DNA of 64,000 nt from Actinoplanes italicus (GTDB lineage: Bacteria > Actinomycetota > Actinomycetes > Mycobacteriales > Micromonosporaceae): NCBI RefSeq assembly GCF_003001815.1, contig NZ_PVMZ01000033.1:25296-89295 (forward strand), read 5' to 3'. Below are positions 8,238-16,362 of the stretch, in pieces (position 1 is the first letter of the stretch; each line of letters starts with the position of its first letter). The notes beneath the pieces were generated by a model. It saw nothing but the letters and a program-made list of their open reading frames with translations. It made no database searches and was not told where the DNA came from. A program made the position numbers and the translations under genes.

Positions 8238-8780
8238 ATGCCCACCTCACGCACCATCGCCCGCGTGGCGCTGTCGGCGATCCTCGGCCTGGCTCTCGCC
8301 GCCTGCGGCGGCAACGGCCAGGCCGGTGCCACGCCCACTGCAACGTCCACGACATCGCCCGACAGCGCCAGCAGGGCGACGGCACCACCGAGCGACACGG
8401 CCGCGCCCCGGGAGGAACAGATGAATATCCAGATCACCATCAACGGTCAGCGCTTGCAGGCCACGATCTTCGACAGTGCCGCCGGCCGTGACCTGCTCGC
8501 CCACCTGCCGCTGACCGTCGATATGACCGACCACGGCGCGGTGGAGAAGACCGGCCCGCTGCCGGCACCGCTGTCACTGGACGGCCAGCCGGACGGTGCG
8601 GACCCCGACGTTGGCGATGTCGGCTACTACGCTCCCGGTAACGACCTCGTCCTCTATTACGGCGACCAGTCTTACTACCCCGGCATCGTGATCCTCGGCC
8701 GCCTCGACGGCGACGCCGCCAGCCGCATCGCCGACATGGACGGCGCCGTCACCGCGACCGTCGAACCCCGCACCGCCTGA
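8238..8780 (+). CDS. Lipoprotein with cyclophilin-like fold domain
   Basis: 180 residues. A lipoprotein signal with lipobox LALAAC (Cys around residue 22) is followed by a T/S/A/P-rich linker. A domain from about residue 60 (MNIQITINGQRLQATIFDS) ends in GDVGYYAPGNDLVLYYGDQSYYPGIVILGRL. The latter block is characteristic of the TM1367-like/cyclophilin-like small proteins often encoded beside oxidoreductases and flavin proteins. No enzymatic role is established. A membrane-anchored extracytoplasmic location is inferred from the lipobox. It lies upstream of an SDR gene on the same strand (129-bp gap). Start choice: first ATG, before the hydrophobic segment. Confidence 0.75.
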   Translation: MPTSRTIARVALSAILGLALAACGGNGQAGATPTATSTTSPDSASRATAPPSDTAAPREEQMNIQITINGQRLQATIFDSAAGRDLLAHLPLTVDMTDHGAVEKTGPLPAPLSLDGQPDGADPDVGDVGYYAPGNDLVLYYGDQSYYPGIVILGRLDGDAASRIADMDGAVTATVEPRTA

Positions 8781-8909
8781 ACCCACCACGCCCGACCTCA
8801 ACGGGAGCCATCAGCGGCGCCCCGACATGTCAACGGACGCCGCAAAGCCGGCTCCCACCCAGCTCCGCGGACACCGCCCGCATCAACCGATGCCGTCAAA
8901 GGACGTGAC

Positions 8910-9689
8910 ATGACCAGCACAGGCCCCACCCGCGAACAGACGTTCACCGGCAAAGTCGCCTTCGTCACCGGCGCCGCCGGCGGTATCGGCAAGGCCACCG
9001 CGCGAGCGTTCGCCGCCGCCGGTGCGACCGTGGCCCTGGCCGACCTCGACCAGGCCGGCGCGCACGCCGTCGCCGCCCAGATCCAGGCTGACGGAGGCAC
9101 CGCCATGGCGTTCGGCCTCGACGTCACCGACAGCGACGCTGTCAAGGCCACCCTCGACCAGGTCGTCGCCGTCTACGGCCGCCTCGACCTCGCCTTTAAC
9201 AACGCCGGCATCGAGCAGAGCCACACCACCACCGCCGACACGACCGAGGCGGACTTCGACAAGCTGATGACGGTCAACGTGCGCAGCGTGTTCCTCTGTC
9301 TCAAACACCAGCTCCCCCTCATGATCGCCGGTGGGGGCGGCGCGATCGTCAATACCTCCTCCGGCGCTGGTGTCATGGGCATCGCCCAGCAGGCCACCTA
9401 CGCCGCGACCAAACACGCCGTCATCGGTCTCACCAAATCCGCCGCGCTCGAGTACGCCGCCCAGGGCGTACGCATCAACGCCATCTGCCCCGGCATCATC
9501 GATACCAAGATGATCGAGCGCGTCAGCGGGGGAACCGACGAGGGCTACGCCCAGATGATCGCCCAGGAACCCATCGGCCGCCTCGGACGACCAGAGGAGA
9601 TCGCCTCCGCGGTGCTCTGGCTGTGCTCGCCCGGCGCTGCTTTCACCATCGGGCACGCCCTGGTCGTCGACGGCGGCCAAACCGTCTGA
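8910..9689 (+). CDS. SDR family oxidoreductase (classical)
   Basis: 259 residues. Classical short-chain dehydrogenase/reductase: NAD(P)-binding TGAAGGIGKATA near residues 16-27, NNAG, an active-site Ser in the NTSSGAGV block, YAATK catalytic Tyr/Lys, and the PG-IDTKM tail. The Asp in ALADLD after beta-2 favours NAD(H). The substrate cannot be assigned. The start ATG has AAAGGA about 7 nt upstream. The gene is followed by a strong inverted repeat and the convergent aldo/keto reductase. It belongs to the same metabolic block as the SDR at 11153-11920, to which it is clearly related. Confidence 0.9.
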   Translation: MTSTGPTREQTFTGKVAFVTGAAGGIGKATARAFAAAGATVALADLDQAGAHAVAAQIQADGGTAMAFGLDVTDSDAVKATLDQVVAVYGRLDLAFNNAGIEQSHTTTADTTEADFDKLMTVNVRSVFLCLKHQLPLMIAGGGGAIVNTSSGAGVMGIAQQATYAATKHAVIGLTKSAALEYAAQGVRINAICPGIIDTKMIERVSGGTDEGYAQMIAQEPIGRLGRPEEIASAVLWLCSPGAAFTIGHALVVDGGQTV

Positions 9690-9753
9690 GCTATGTGGCT
9701 GCCTTTCGGCCTGTTTTCGCAGCCGGCACTGACCATGGGCCTGCCGGACTTCG

Positions 9754-9804
9754 TCTCCGGTGCTCGGCTCGGCGTCACCGTGAGCCGATCCGAACACCGG
9801 AGAC
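9754..9804. terminator. Bidirectional terminator hairpin
   Basis: An imperfect inverted repeat with arms TCTCCGGTG-CTCGGCTC and GAGCCGATCCGAACACCGGAGA lies between two convergent genes (SDR, plus; aldo/keto reductase, minus). The rest of the 312-bp gap (9690-10001) shows no gene. Confidence 0.55.
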
Positions 9805-10001
9805 AGGGTCCCCTCCCGTCACGTGCCGATGGCTGACAGGCCGCGGTCGGTCGACAGCTTCCGGGATGCTTAAGCCCCGTCGCCGACGCCGGCTTCTGGA
9901 CGCGGTTGTGCCAGGTCACCGGCTCGCGCACGTCGTCCACCTGACCGGCGAGGTCGAAGTGGTGGAGTCGCAGGTCGCGGCCCGAGCCGGCGTCCGGGTG
10001 A

Positions 10002-10988
10002 TCAGCGACCGACGAGCGAGATGTGCTGCTCGTTGTAGCGGTTGCCCCGCACGCCGATGCGGGCGGCGAGTTCGTTGAGGTCGGCGAGTTCGTCGGCGGA
10101 CAACGGCACCCGCACCGCTGCGGCGTTCTCCTCGATCCGTTCCCGGCGCCGGGTCCCGGGGATGGGCACGATCGAAGGGTGCTGGGCGAGCAGCCAGGCC
10201 AGGGCGATCTGCCCCGGGGTGGCGTCCTTGGCGCCGGCCAGTCCGGTGATGTGCTCGACCAGTGCCTGATTGGCGGCGCGGTTGTCGCCGGTGAACCGCG
10301 GGATGCTCGCGCGGATGTCGCCGGCGGTGAATTCGGTGGCGGCGGTGACGGTGCCGGTGAGGAAGCCCTTGCCGAGCGGGCTGAACGGCACGAACCCGAT
10401 ACCCAGCTCGGCGCACGTCGGCAGCACTTCGGGTTCGGGGTCGCGGGTCCACAGCGAGTACTCGCTCTGCACTGCGGTCACCGGGTGCACGGCGTGGGCG
10501 CGGCGGATCGTGTCCGCGGCGGCTTCGGAGAGGCCGAAGTGGCGGACCTTGCCGGCCTTCACGAGTTCGCCGACGGTGCCGGCGACGTCCTCGATCGGCA
10601 CGTCCGGGTCGACGCGGTGCTGGTAGAACAGGTCGAGCGTGTCCACCTGCAACCGGCGCAGCGACGCGTCAGCGACCCGCCTGATCTGCTCGGGCCGGCT
10701 GTCGAGCCCGACCGACTTGCCGCCTTCGATGCGCCACCCGAACTTCGTGGCGATCACGACCTGGTCGCGCAGCGGCGCGAGGGCCTCGCCGACGAGTTCC
10801 TCGTTGACGTACGGGCCGTAGACCTCGGCGGTGTCGAAGAAGGTGACGCCGCGTTCGACAGCGCCGCGCAGCACGCCGATCATGGCGTCGCGGTCGCCCG
10901 GGTTGGGCCCGTAACTCTGGGACATGCCCATGGCGCCCAGGCCGATGGCCGAGACCCGCAGGCCCTGGCCGAGGATTCGTGTGTGCAT
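10002..10988 (-). CDS. Aldo/keto reductase
   Basis: 328 residues, NADPH-dependent carbonyl reductase family (AKR11/13-type length). Seen: the N-terminal LGQGLRVSAIGLGAMGMS, catalytic Asp and Tyr in TFFDTAEVYGP, Lys in IATKFGW, His in YQHRVDP, and a C-terminal coenzyme-binding IPGTRRRERIEEN block. Cytosolic. It is last in a minus-strand run (DUF2255, Zn-ADH, cupin, SDR, then this) but is separated from the SDR by 164 bp that carry a relic sequence, so it may have its own promoter. The ATG at 10988 gives the family N-terminus directly. Confidence 0.9.
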   Translation of the reverse strand: MHTRILGQGLRVSAIGLGAMGMSQSYGPNPGDRDAMIGVLRGAVERGVTFFDTAEVYGPYVNEELVGEALAPLRDQVVIATKFGWRIEGGKSVGLDSRPEQIRRVADASLRRLQVDTLDLFYQHRVDPDVPIEDVAGTVGELVKAGKVRHFGLSEAAADTIRRAHAVHPVTAVQSEYSLWTRDPEPEVLPTCAELGIGFVPFSPLGKGFLTGTVTAATEFTAGDIRASIPRFTGDNRAANQALVEHITGLAGAKDATPGQIALAWLLAQHPSIVPIPGTRRRERIEENAAAVRVPLSADELADLNELAARIGVRGNRYNEQHISLVGR

Positions 10989-11066
10989 CGATGCTCCAGT
11001 CGTTGTGTCGAGGTTCGGGCAATGGCGCAGCAGGGTTTGACGGCGCGCCGTGCGTCCACGCCGGGC

Positions 11067-11130
11067 CAGACGTGTCGACGCGGTAAGGCCGGTGATCGGT
11101 CAGTGTGATGCGAGGGCCGCCGCTTCGCCG
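11067..11130. pseudogene. Relic of an xdhC/MFS convergent gene junction
   Basis: This stretch closely matches the junction at 21130-21194 where the paoD/xdhC-like gene ends and the convergent MFS gene ends. Shared words are GTGTCGACGCGGTA, GATC-GTCAGTG-GATGCG and GCCGCTT-CGCCGG. The residual codons read DVSTR-stop on plus and ...ALASH-stop on minus, against TVSTR-stop and ...STASH-stop in the intact copy. It is probably a remnant of a duplicated or deleted segment. Confidence 0.5.
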
Positions 11131-11152
11131 GCTGTTGGTACACAGTCTGGGC

Positions 11153-11920
11153 TCAGCGGGCGGTGTAGCCGCCGTCGACGGGAAGGGCGACGCCGACGAC
11201 GAAGCCGGCGCCCGGGCTGCACAGCCACAGCACGGCGGCGGCGATCTCCTCGGGTTCCCCGAGCCGGTTGATGGGCTGGTCGGCGATCGCCTCGTCCCGG
11301 TCGAGTTCGCCCTTGTCGATCATATCGGTGACCATGGGGGTGGCGATGGTGCCGGGGCAGACCGCGTTGATCCGGATACCGCGGGGCGCGTATTCGAGGG
11401 CGGCGCTGCGGGTCAGGCCGATGACGCCGTGTTTGCCGGCGTGGTAGGCGGCCCGGCCCGGCAGGCCGACGAGCCCGCCCAGGGAGGAACAGTTGACGAT
11501 CGCGCCGCTGCCCTGCGTGCGCATCTGGGCGAGCTCGTGTTTCATGCAGGCCCAGACGCCGCGCAGGTTGATCGCGTTGACCCGGTCGAAGACGTCGGCA
11601 CTCTCGTCGGCGGCGTCGCTGGGCGGCACCTGGATGCCGGCGTTGTTGGACGCCATGTCCAGGCGTCCGAACCGTTCGACCGTGGCGTGTACGGCGGCGG
11701 CGACGCTGGCCTCGTCGGCGACATCGCACGGCACGCCCAGCACCCGGTGCCCGGCGTCGGTCAGCTCGGTGGTGACCGTGTGGAGTGCGTCGGCGTTGAT
11801 GTCGGTCAGCGCGACCGCGGCACCGGAGGCGGCGAAGGCGCGGGCGGTTGCCAGGCCCATGCCGGAACCGGCGCCAGTGACCAGGGCCACCTGGCCGGTG
11901 AAGTCGTAGGTCGGATTCAC
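11153..11920 (-). CDS. SDR family oxidoreductase
   Basis: 255 residues, classical SDR: TGAGSGMGLATA cofactor loop, ALTDIN after beta-2 (NAD(H)-type Asp), NNAGIQ, NCSSLGG Ser, YHAGK Tyr/Lys, and PGTIATPMV. The GTG start at 11920 overlaps the TGA of the upstream cupin gene, so translation is probably coupled. This makes the cupin and SDR a tight pair in the operon that starts at the DUF2255 gene. The substrate is unknown. The context of two alcohol dehydrogenases and an aldo/keto reductase points to carbonyl/alcohol conversion. Confidence 0.9.
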   Translation of the reverse strand: MNPTYDFTGQVALVTGAGSGMGLATARAFAASGAAVALTDINADALHTVTTELTDAGHRVLGVPCDVADEASVAAAVHATVERFGRLDMASNNAGIQVPPSDAADESADVFDRVNAINLRGVWACMKHELAQMRTQGSGAIVNCSSLGGLVGLPGRAAYHAGKHGVIGLTRSAALEYAPRGIRINAVCPGTIATPMVTDMIDKGELDRDEAIADQPINRLGEPEEIAAAVLWLCSPGAGFVVGVALPVDGGYTAR

Positions 11921-12333
11921 AGTCGGGCACCCTGGTTGGCGCTCGGGTAGTGCTCGTCAGTGACCGGTTCGAGCCAGGTGGTCGGGTCGCCGCCGTCGGG
12001 TTTGGCTTCGAGCATCGCGAGGTGGCTCATGAACGTGGTGTCGGCGGCGCCGTGCCAGTGCTCCTCGCCGGGTGGGCAGAGCACGGTTTCGCCGGCGTGG
12101 ATATGCAGCACCGAGCCGTCGCGGGTGCCGACGAGGCCGACGCCTTCGGTGACGTGCAGAGTCTGGCCGACGGCGTGGGAGTGCCAGTTGGTGCGGGCGC
12201 CGGGGGTGAACCGGACCAGGGCGACGGTCATCCGCGACGGTCCGGTGCCGTTGTAGACCGGTGTCATGTAGACGTCACCGGTGAACATTCGCGGTGGCAT
12301 CTTGACGGTGGGCTGCACAGCCTGAAGGTGCAT
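11917..12333 (-). CDS. Small cupin-domain protein
   Basis: 138 residues, single cupin barrel. Metal-binding motif 1 is visible as H-S-H (NWHSHAVGQTLHVTEG) and motif 2 as PPGEEHWHGAADTTFMSH. Similar proteins are linked to carboxymuconolactone-decarboxylase-like genes, and the same cupin type forms the N-terminal half of the fusion at 25703-26845. The start at 12333 is preferred because GAGGAG lies 7 nt upstream. The upstream in-frame ATG at 12381 lies in the spacer after the ADH. Probably a metal-dependent enzyme or sensor; the reaction is unknown. Confidence 0.82.
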   Translation of the reverse strand: MHLQAVQPTVKMPPRMFTGDVYMTPVYNGTGPSRMTVALVRFTPGARTNWHSHAVGQTLHVTEGVGLVGTRDGSVLHIHAGETVLCPPGEEHWHGAADTTFMSHLAMLEAKPDGGDPTTWLEPVTDEHYPSANQGARL

Positions 12334-12390
12334 GACGGTCTCCTCGCAAGGACGGTGGCCGACACCGGGCGTGCCGGCCACCGGGAACGA

Positions 12391-13419
12391 TCACGGGCGA
12401 AGCAGGGCCTTGATGGCGCGTCGTTCGTCCATCGCCTGGTATCCGGCGGCGGCCTCGTCGAGTCCCAGTTCCAGGTCGAACACCTTGCCCGGGTTGATCT
12501 CGCGCTTGAGGATCAAGTCGATCAGTTCGGGCAGGAACCGCCGGACCGGGGCCGGCCCGCCGTGCAGGTGCACGCCGGAGAAGAACAGCTCCGTGCCGGG
12601 CAGCGTGACACCGTGCGCGACGCCGACGTAGCCGACGTGACCGCCGGGGCGGGTGGAGTTGATCGCCTGCATCATCGACTCCTGGGTGCCGACCGCCTCG
12701 ATCACCGAGTGCGCCCCGTACCCGCCGGTCAGTTCTTTGATCTTGGTGACGCCGGCGTCACCGCGCTCGGTGACGATGTCGGTGGCGCCGAATTCGAGGG
12801 CGAGTTTCTGCCGGTCGGCGTGCCGGCTCATCGCGATGATCCGCTCGGCGCCGAGCTGCTTGGCGGCGAGCACGGCGAGCAGGCCGACGGCGCCGTCACC
12901 GACGACCGCGACGGTCTTGCCCGGGCCGGCCTGGGCGGCGACCGCACCGAACCAGCCGGTGCCAAGGACGTCGGAGGCGGCCAGCAGCGACGGGATCAGA
13001 TCGGCGTCCGGCAGCTCAGGGGTGGCGATTAGGGTGCCGTCGGCCCACGGAACCCGCAGGTACTCCGCCTGCGCACCGCCGCTCTCGTCGACGATGAACT
13101 CCAGGTGGGGGCAGCGGGACTGGTAGCCGGCCTGGCAGATCTCGCAGGTGTTGTCGGAGGTGAAGAAGGAGCCGATCACGAACTGGCCGGGCGTGATGTC
13201 GCGGACCTCGGTGCCGACCTGTTCGACCACGCCGACGTACTCGTGGCCCATCGGTGTCGGCCCGTTGACCGCTTCGATGCCGCGGTACGGCCACAGGTCC
13301 GAGCCGCAGACACAGGCGGCGGCGACGCGGATGACCGCGTCCGTGGGCTTGAGGATGGCCGGTGTGTCGCGCTGCTCCACGCGAACGTCGCCGGGGGCGT
13401 GCATGACAACCTGACGCAT
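12391..13419 (-). CDS. Zn-dependent alcohol dehydrogenase, MDR family (paralogue 1)
   Basis: 342 residues, medium-chain dehydrogenase. Catalytic Zn site in ACVCGSD and MGHEYVG; structural Zn cysteines in NTCEICQAGYQSRC; Rossmann motif VAVVGDGAVGLLAVLAAK; C-terminal MDERRAIKALLRP. Oxidises alcohols or reduces aldehydes with NAD(P). Start 13419 has AAGGAG 7 nt upstream; the longer reading to 13719 runs through the neighbouring gene and is rejected. The sequence is strikingly similar to the ADH at 14330-15352 along its whole length, so the two arose by duplication. Second gene of the minus operon under site B. Confidence 0.92.
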   Translation of the reverse strand: MRQVVMHAPGDVRVEQRDTPAILKPTDAVIRVAAACVCGSDLWPYRGIEAVNGPTPMGHEYVGVVEQVGTEVRDITPGQFVIGSFFTSDNTCEICQAGYQSRCPHLEFIVDESGGAQAEYLRVPWADGTLIATPELPDADLIPSLLAASDVLGTGWFGAVAAQAGPGKTVAVVGDGAVGLLAVLAAKQLGAERIIAMSRHADRQKLALEFGATDIVTERGDAGVTKIKELTGGYGAHSVIEAVGTQESMMQAINSTRPGGHVGYVGVAHGVTLPGTELFFSGVHLHGGPAPVRRFLPELIDLILKREINPGKVFDLELGLDEAAAGYQAMDERRAIKALLRP

Positions 13420-13474
13420 GTCAGTTCTCCTTGGTGGTGAAGATCGCTTGGCGACGGACATCGCCTCGATCGGT

Positions 13475-13924
13475 TCAGACGGGGCGAGAACGTTCTGCCG
13501 TCGAACGTTCCCTGGGTGCCGAGGGCTCGTCGGCCTCGCGTGACTCCTGGCGAGGACTGATCTTGAGCGTGGCGTGACGGGCCTGCGGGGCGACCATCCG
13601 GTCGACGTAGCTCGCGCCGTAGCGGCGGTACTTGGTGCGGTAGCCCGCGTCGATACGGTCGTTGATCGCCGCGTCGTCGACGGGGGTGAACGTGACCTCG
13701 ATGTCGATACCGCCGGCATCGATGCGGCCCTGTCGCTGGGTGAGTGCCCGGCGGTACCAGGCGCTGCTGGTGCCGTAGGCGGAACGCAGGTACAGGTCGT
13801 CGCCGTCAGCGATCACCCAGACCGGCACGACTCGGCGTGGGCTGCCGTTCTGGCCGGCGGTGACGACGCGCAACTCGTCCGCCCCGCCGATCGCGGGGAG
13901 TTCCTCAGGCGACCAGTCGGCCAT
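13475..13924 (-). CDS. DUF2255 family protein
   Basis: 149 residues. Recognised by WSPEELPAIGGADELRVVT, VPVWVIADGDDLYLRSAYG and the R-KYRRYG segment typical of DUF2255, a small beta-barrel family resembling flavin-reductase/pyridoxamine-oxidase-like folds. No function is established. The C-terminal 25 residues are charged and probably disordered. AAAGGAA lies 9 nt before the ATG. It is the first gene of a minus-strand operon with ADH, cupin and SDR, and has dyad site B about 90 bp upstream. Confidence 0.8.
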   Translation of the reverse strand: MADWSPEELPAIGGADELRVVTAGQNGSPRRVVPVWVIADGDDLYLRSAYGTSSAWYRRALTQRQGRIDAGGIDIEVTFTPVDDAAINDRIDAGYRTKYRRYGASYVDRMVAPQARHATLKISPRQESREADEPSAPRERSTAERSRPV

Positions 13925-14013
13925 GATGACAATTCCTTTCCGCTGTGCCCGCTCGTTCCGGGCTTACCTCCATGGGATCGGAAACCTGGGGCGTGGGGGA
14001 GTTCCTGACAAAG

Positions 14014-14032
14014 CGTGTACTGACAGAGCACC
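14014..14032. promoter_or_regulatory. Dyad operator-like site B
   Basis: CGTGTACTGACAGAGCACC, two mismatches from the 19-mer consensus. It lies 90 bp upstream of the DUF2255-ADH-cupin-SDR operon (minus strand). Confidence 0.6.
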
Positions 14033-14121
14033 CTTGACCGGCTTCGAGGCGCTGAGAGTCGCGGGTACCCGGAGGCCCCCGGGTACCCGCGAGATCGTTG
14101 CCCGCCGTCGTGCGGCAGCCA

Positions 14122-14328
14122 TCAACTCAGTCCGGCCCACTCGCCGACGACGGTGGGCTCGTACGGGCAAGTGGTCACCGAGTTCGGCGAAGGGCTGCCC
14201 GGCTCGATGACGAGGATCAGCCCGGATCCCGCCTCCGGCGATGCGGCGCGTGTGGTCGCGCCGGGCCCGACGGCGAACAGTGCTGCGGCGGCGAGGAACA
14301 ATGCTGCCGCTACTGCGGTCGGTCGCAT
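14122..14328 (-). CDS. Small secreted protein, 68 residues
   Basis: The ATG follows the ADH stop by one base, so translation is probably coupled. Residues 1-28 are a classical signal peptide (MRPTAVAAALFLAAAALFAV, then an ATTRAAS cleavage region). The mature part is about 40 residues with one Cys (TTCPYEPTVVGEW). I do not recognise a family. Confidence 0.5.
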   Translation of the reverse strand: MRPTAVAAALFLAAAALFAVGPGATTRAASPEAGSGLILVIEPGSPSPNSVTTCPYEPTVVGEWAGLS

Positions 14329-14329
14329 G

Positions 14330-15352
14330 TCACACCTGCAACAGGGTCTTGATGGCGCGGCGCTCGTCCATCGCCCGGTAGCCCTCGGCGGCCTGATCGA
14401 GCGGCAGCGTGAGATCGAAGACCTTCCCCGGGTCGATGGTGCGGTCGCCGATCAGCCGCATCAGGTCGGGCAGGAAGCGGCGTACCGGTGCGGGCCCGCC
14501 GTGCAGGTGCACCAGGGCGTTGAACATGTCCATGCCGGGCAGGCTGACGTCGTGGGTGACGCCGACGAAGCCGACGTGCCCACCGGAGCGGGTCGAGTGC
14601 ACGGCCTGCATCATCGACTCCTGTGTGCCGACGGCCTCGACGACCGAGTGCGCGCCGAGCCCGCCGGTCATGTCCTTGATCCGGGCGATGCCCTCGTCGC
14701 CGCGTTCGGTGACGATGTCGGTGGCGCCGAACTCCGTGGCCAGTTTCTGCCGAGGCTCGTGGCGGCTCATCGCGATGATGCGTTCGGCCCCGAGCTGCTT
14801 GGCGGCGAGGACGGCGAGCAGTCCCACCGCGCCGTCGCCGACGACGGCGACGGTCTTGCCGGGGCCTGCCTCGGCGGCGACCGCGGCGAACCAGCCGGTG
14901 CCGAGCACGTCGGAGGCGGCCAGGTAGCTGGGGATCAGGTCGGCCGGCGGCAACTCTGGTGTGGCGACGAGGGTGCCGTCGGCCAGAGGTACGCGCAGGT
15001 ATTCGGCCTGGGAGCCGATGGTGCCCATCAGTACGCGGTGCACGCAGGCGCTCTGGTAGCCGGCCCGGCAGATGTCGCAGGTGTTGTCGGACGCCCAGAA
15101 CGAGCCGACGACGAACTGCCCTTTCCTGATGCTGGTGACAGCGCTGCCGACCTCTTCGACGATGCCCACGTACTCGTGGCCCATCCGGGTCGGCCCCTGC
15201 AGTTTCTCGATGCCCCGGTACGGCCAGAGGTCGGAACCGCAGACACAGGCCGCCGACAGCCGGATGATCGCGTCGGTCGGCTGCTCGATCCGCGGATCGT
15301 CCAGCGTTTCCACGCGGACGTCGCCGGGCGCGTACATGACTGCACCGCGCAT
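14330..15352 (-). CDS. Zn-dependent alcohol dehydrogenase, MDR family (paralogue 2)
   Basis: 340 residues. Same architecture as the ADH at 12391-13419: VCGSDLWPYRGIE catalytic Zn region, GHEYVGIVEEVG, three-Cys structural Zn segment NTCDICRAGYQSAC, VAVVGDGAVGLLAVLAAKQLG nucleotide-binding motif, HLHGGPAPVRRFLPDL, and MDERRAIKTLL end. A near-ideal GAGGAGG site precedes the ATG at 15352. It is co-transcribed with the short secreted-protein gene that starts one base after its stop. Dyad site C lies 73 bp upstream. Likely role: reversible alcohol/aldehyde oxidation, possibly feeding the PaoABC-like aldehyde oxidoreductase nearby (inference). Confidence 0.92.
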   Translation of the reverse strand: MRGAVMYAPGDVRVETLDDPRIEQPTDAIIRLSAACVCGSDLWPYRGIEKLQGPTRMGHEYVGIVEEVGSAVTSIRKGQFVVGSFWASDNTCDICRAGYQSACVHRVLMGTIGSQAEYLRVPLADGTLVATPELPPADLIPSYLAASDVLGTGWFAAVAAEAGPGKTVAVVGDGAVGLLAVLAAKQLGAERIIAMSRHEPRQKLATEFGATDIVTERGDEGIARIKDMTGGLGAHSVVEAVGTQESMMQAVHSTRSGGHVGFVGVTHDVSLPGMDMFNALVHLHGGPAPVRRFLPDLMRLIGDRTIDPGKVFDLTLPLDQAAEGYRAMDERRAIKTLLQV

Positions 15353-15424
15353 TATTTCCTCCTCGTTAATGGTCGCTGCGATGATGCCGAATTCCCAGCC
15401 GGTTCGTTTCCATACCGGGCGAAG

Positions 15425-15443
15425 GGTGCCCTGTCAGTACCTG
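15425..15443. promoter_or_regulatory. Dyad operator-like site C
   Basis: GGTGCCCTGTCAGTACCTG on plus, the reverse form of the consensus with two mismatches at one end. It lies between the ADH (start 15352, minus) and the end of the response-regulator gene. Confidence 0.55.
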
Positions 15444-15464
15444 TTTCGTCGCGCGGCAATGTAC

Positions 15465-16148
15465 TCACGTCGCGGATTGCCGCAGCCGGTATCCGCGACC
15501 GACCACCGTCTCGATGGATTCCGGGCCGAGCTTGCGGCGCAGCGTGCCGACGGTGACCCGTACGGTCTGTGTGAAGGGATCGGCATGGGCGTCCCAGACG
15601 TGTTCGAGCAGTTGCTCGGCCGAGACGACCTCGCCGGGACGGGTCATGAGGTACCGCAGGACCCCGAACTCCTTGCGGGTCAGGTTCAACGCGGTGCCAC
15701 CGCGGCTGACCAGATGGCGGGCCGTGTCCAGTTCGATGTCGCCGGCGACCAGCGTCGCAGTCGAGTGGCGGTTCTCCCGCCGGAGCAGCGCTCGCAGCCT
15801 AGCCAGCAGTTCAGGCAGGTGGAACGGTTTGACCAGGTAATCGTCGGCGCCGCCGTCCAATCCCCGGACCCGATCGTCCAGGCCACCACGGGCGGTGAGG
15901 ATCAGCACCCGCAACTCTGCCGCACCAAGCGCGGGTATGCGGTCCTGACGTAGGTCGCGACAGAGAGTGAAGCCGTCGCCGTCGGGCAGATTGACGTCGA
16001 GCAGCATCACGTCGTACTCGTTGACCGTCAGCCGTTCGTATGCCTCGGCCACGTCCAGCGCGACATCGACGGCATAGCCGTCACGGGTCAGACCGACGCG
16101 CAGACCTTCGGCCAGATCGGGCTCGTCCTCGACCACCAGCACTCGCAT
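15465..16148 (-). CDS. OmpR-family response regulator, orphan
   Basis: 227 residues. Receiver domain MRVLVVEDEPDLAEGLRVGL with acceptor Asp51 (LLDVNLPDGDG), the Thr block (LTARGG), Lys in YLVKPFHL, then a winged-helix DNA-binding domain (LTRKEFGVLRYLMTRPGEVVSAEQLLEHVWD, ending VVGRGYRLRQ). No kinase gene adjoins it. It is very similar along its length to the regulator at 34015-34698, which does have a kinase, so cross-talk or a duplication is possible. The start at MRVLV is chosen by family alignment. No clear ribosome site is visible, and in-frame ATGs at 16175 and 16259 exist. Site D lies about 50 bp upstream. Confidence 0.88.
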   Translation of the reverse strand: MRVLVVEDEPDLAEGLRVGLTRDGYAVDVALDVAEAYERLTVNEYDVMLLDVNLPDGDGFTLCRDLRQDRIPALGAAELRVLILTARGGLDDRVRGLDGGADDYLVKPFHLPELLARLRALLRRENRHSTATLVAGDIELDTARHLVSRGGTALNLTRKEFGVLRYLMTRPGEVVSAEQLLEHVWDAHADPFTQTVRVTVGTLRRKLGPESIETVVGRGYRLRQSAT

Positions 16149-16197
16149 TTGCGCAACGCTATGGGCAGCGGTCATCGTCTGGAAGTCATTGTCGAGG

Positions 16198-16216
16198 GGT
16201 GTATCAACAGGGAACC
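16198..16216. promoter_or_regulatory. Dyad operator-like site D (divergent gap)
   Basis: GGTGTATCAACAGGGAACC, a four-mismatch form of the consensus. It sits in the divergent region between the orphan response regulator (minus) and the paoABCD-like operon (plus). Confidence 0.45.
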
Positions 16217-16362
16217 CCTGATGGGTTGACATCATCCGAAATCCGTATCTCGAATGCACCCCGCACTGCGGCCGGTTACTTTCGGATTATTTTCGGGCGC
16301 TGCTGATCTGCTTCTCAGATCTCGACGTCGGCCAATGCCTTCATACCGTGAGGATGGGAAAC

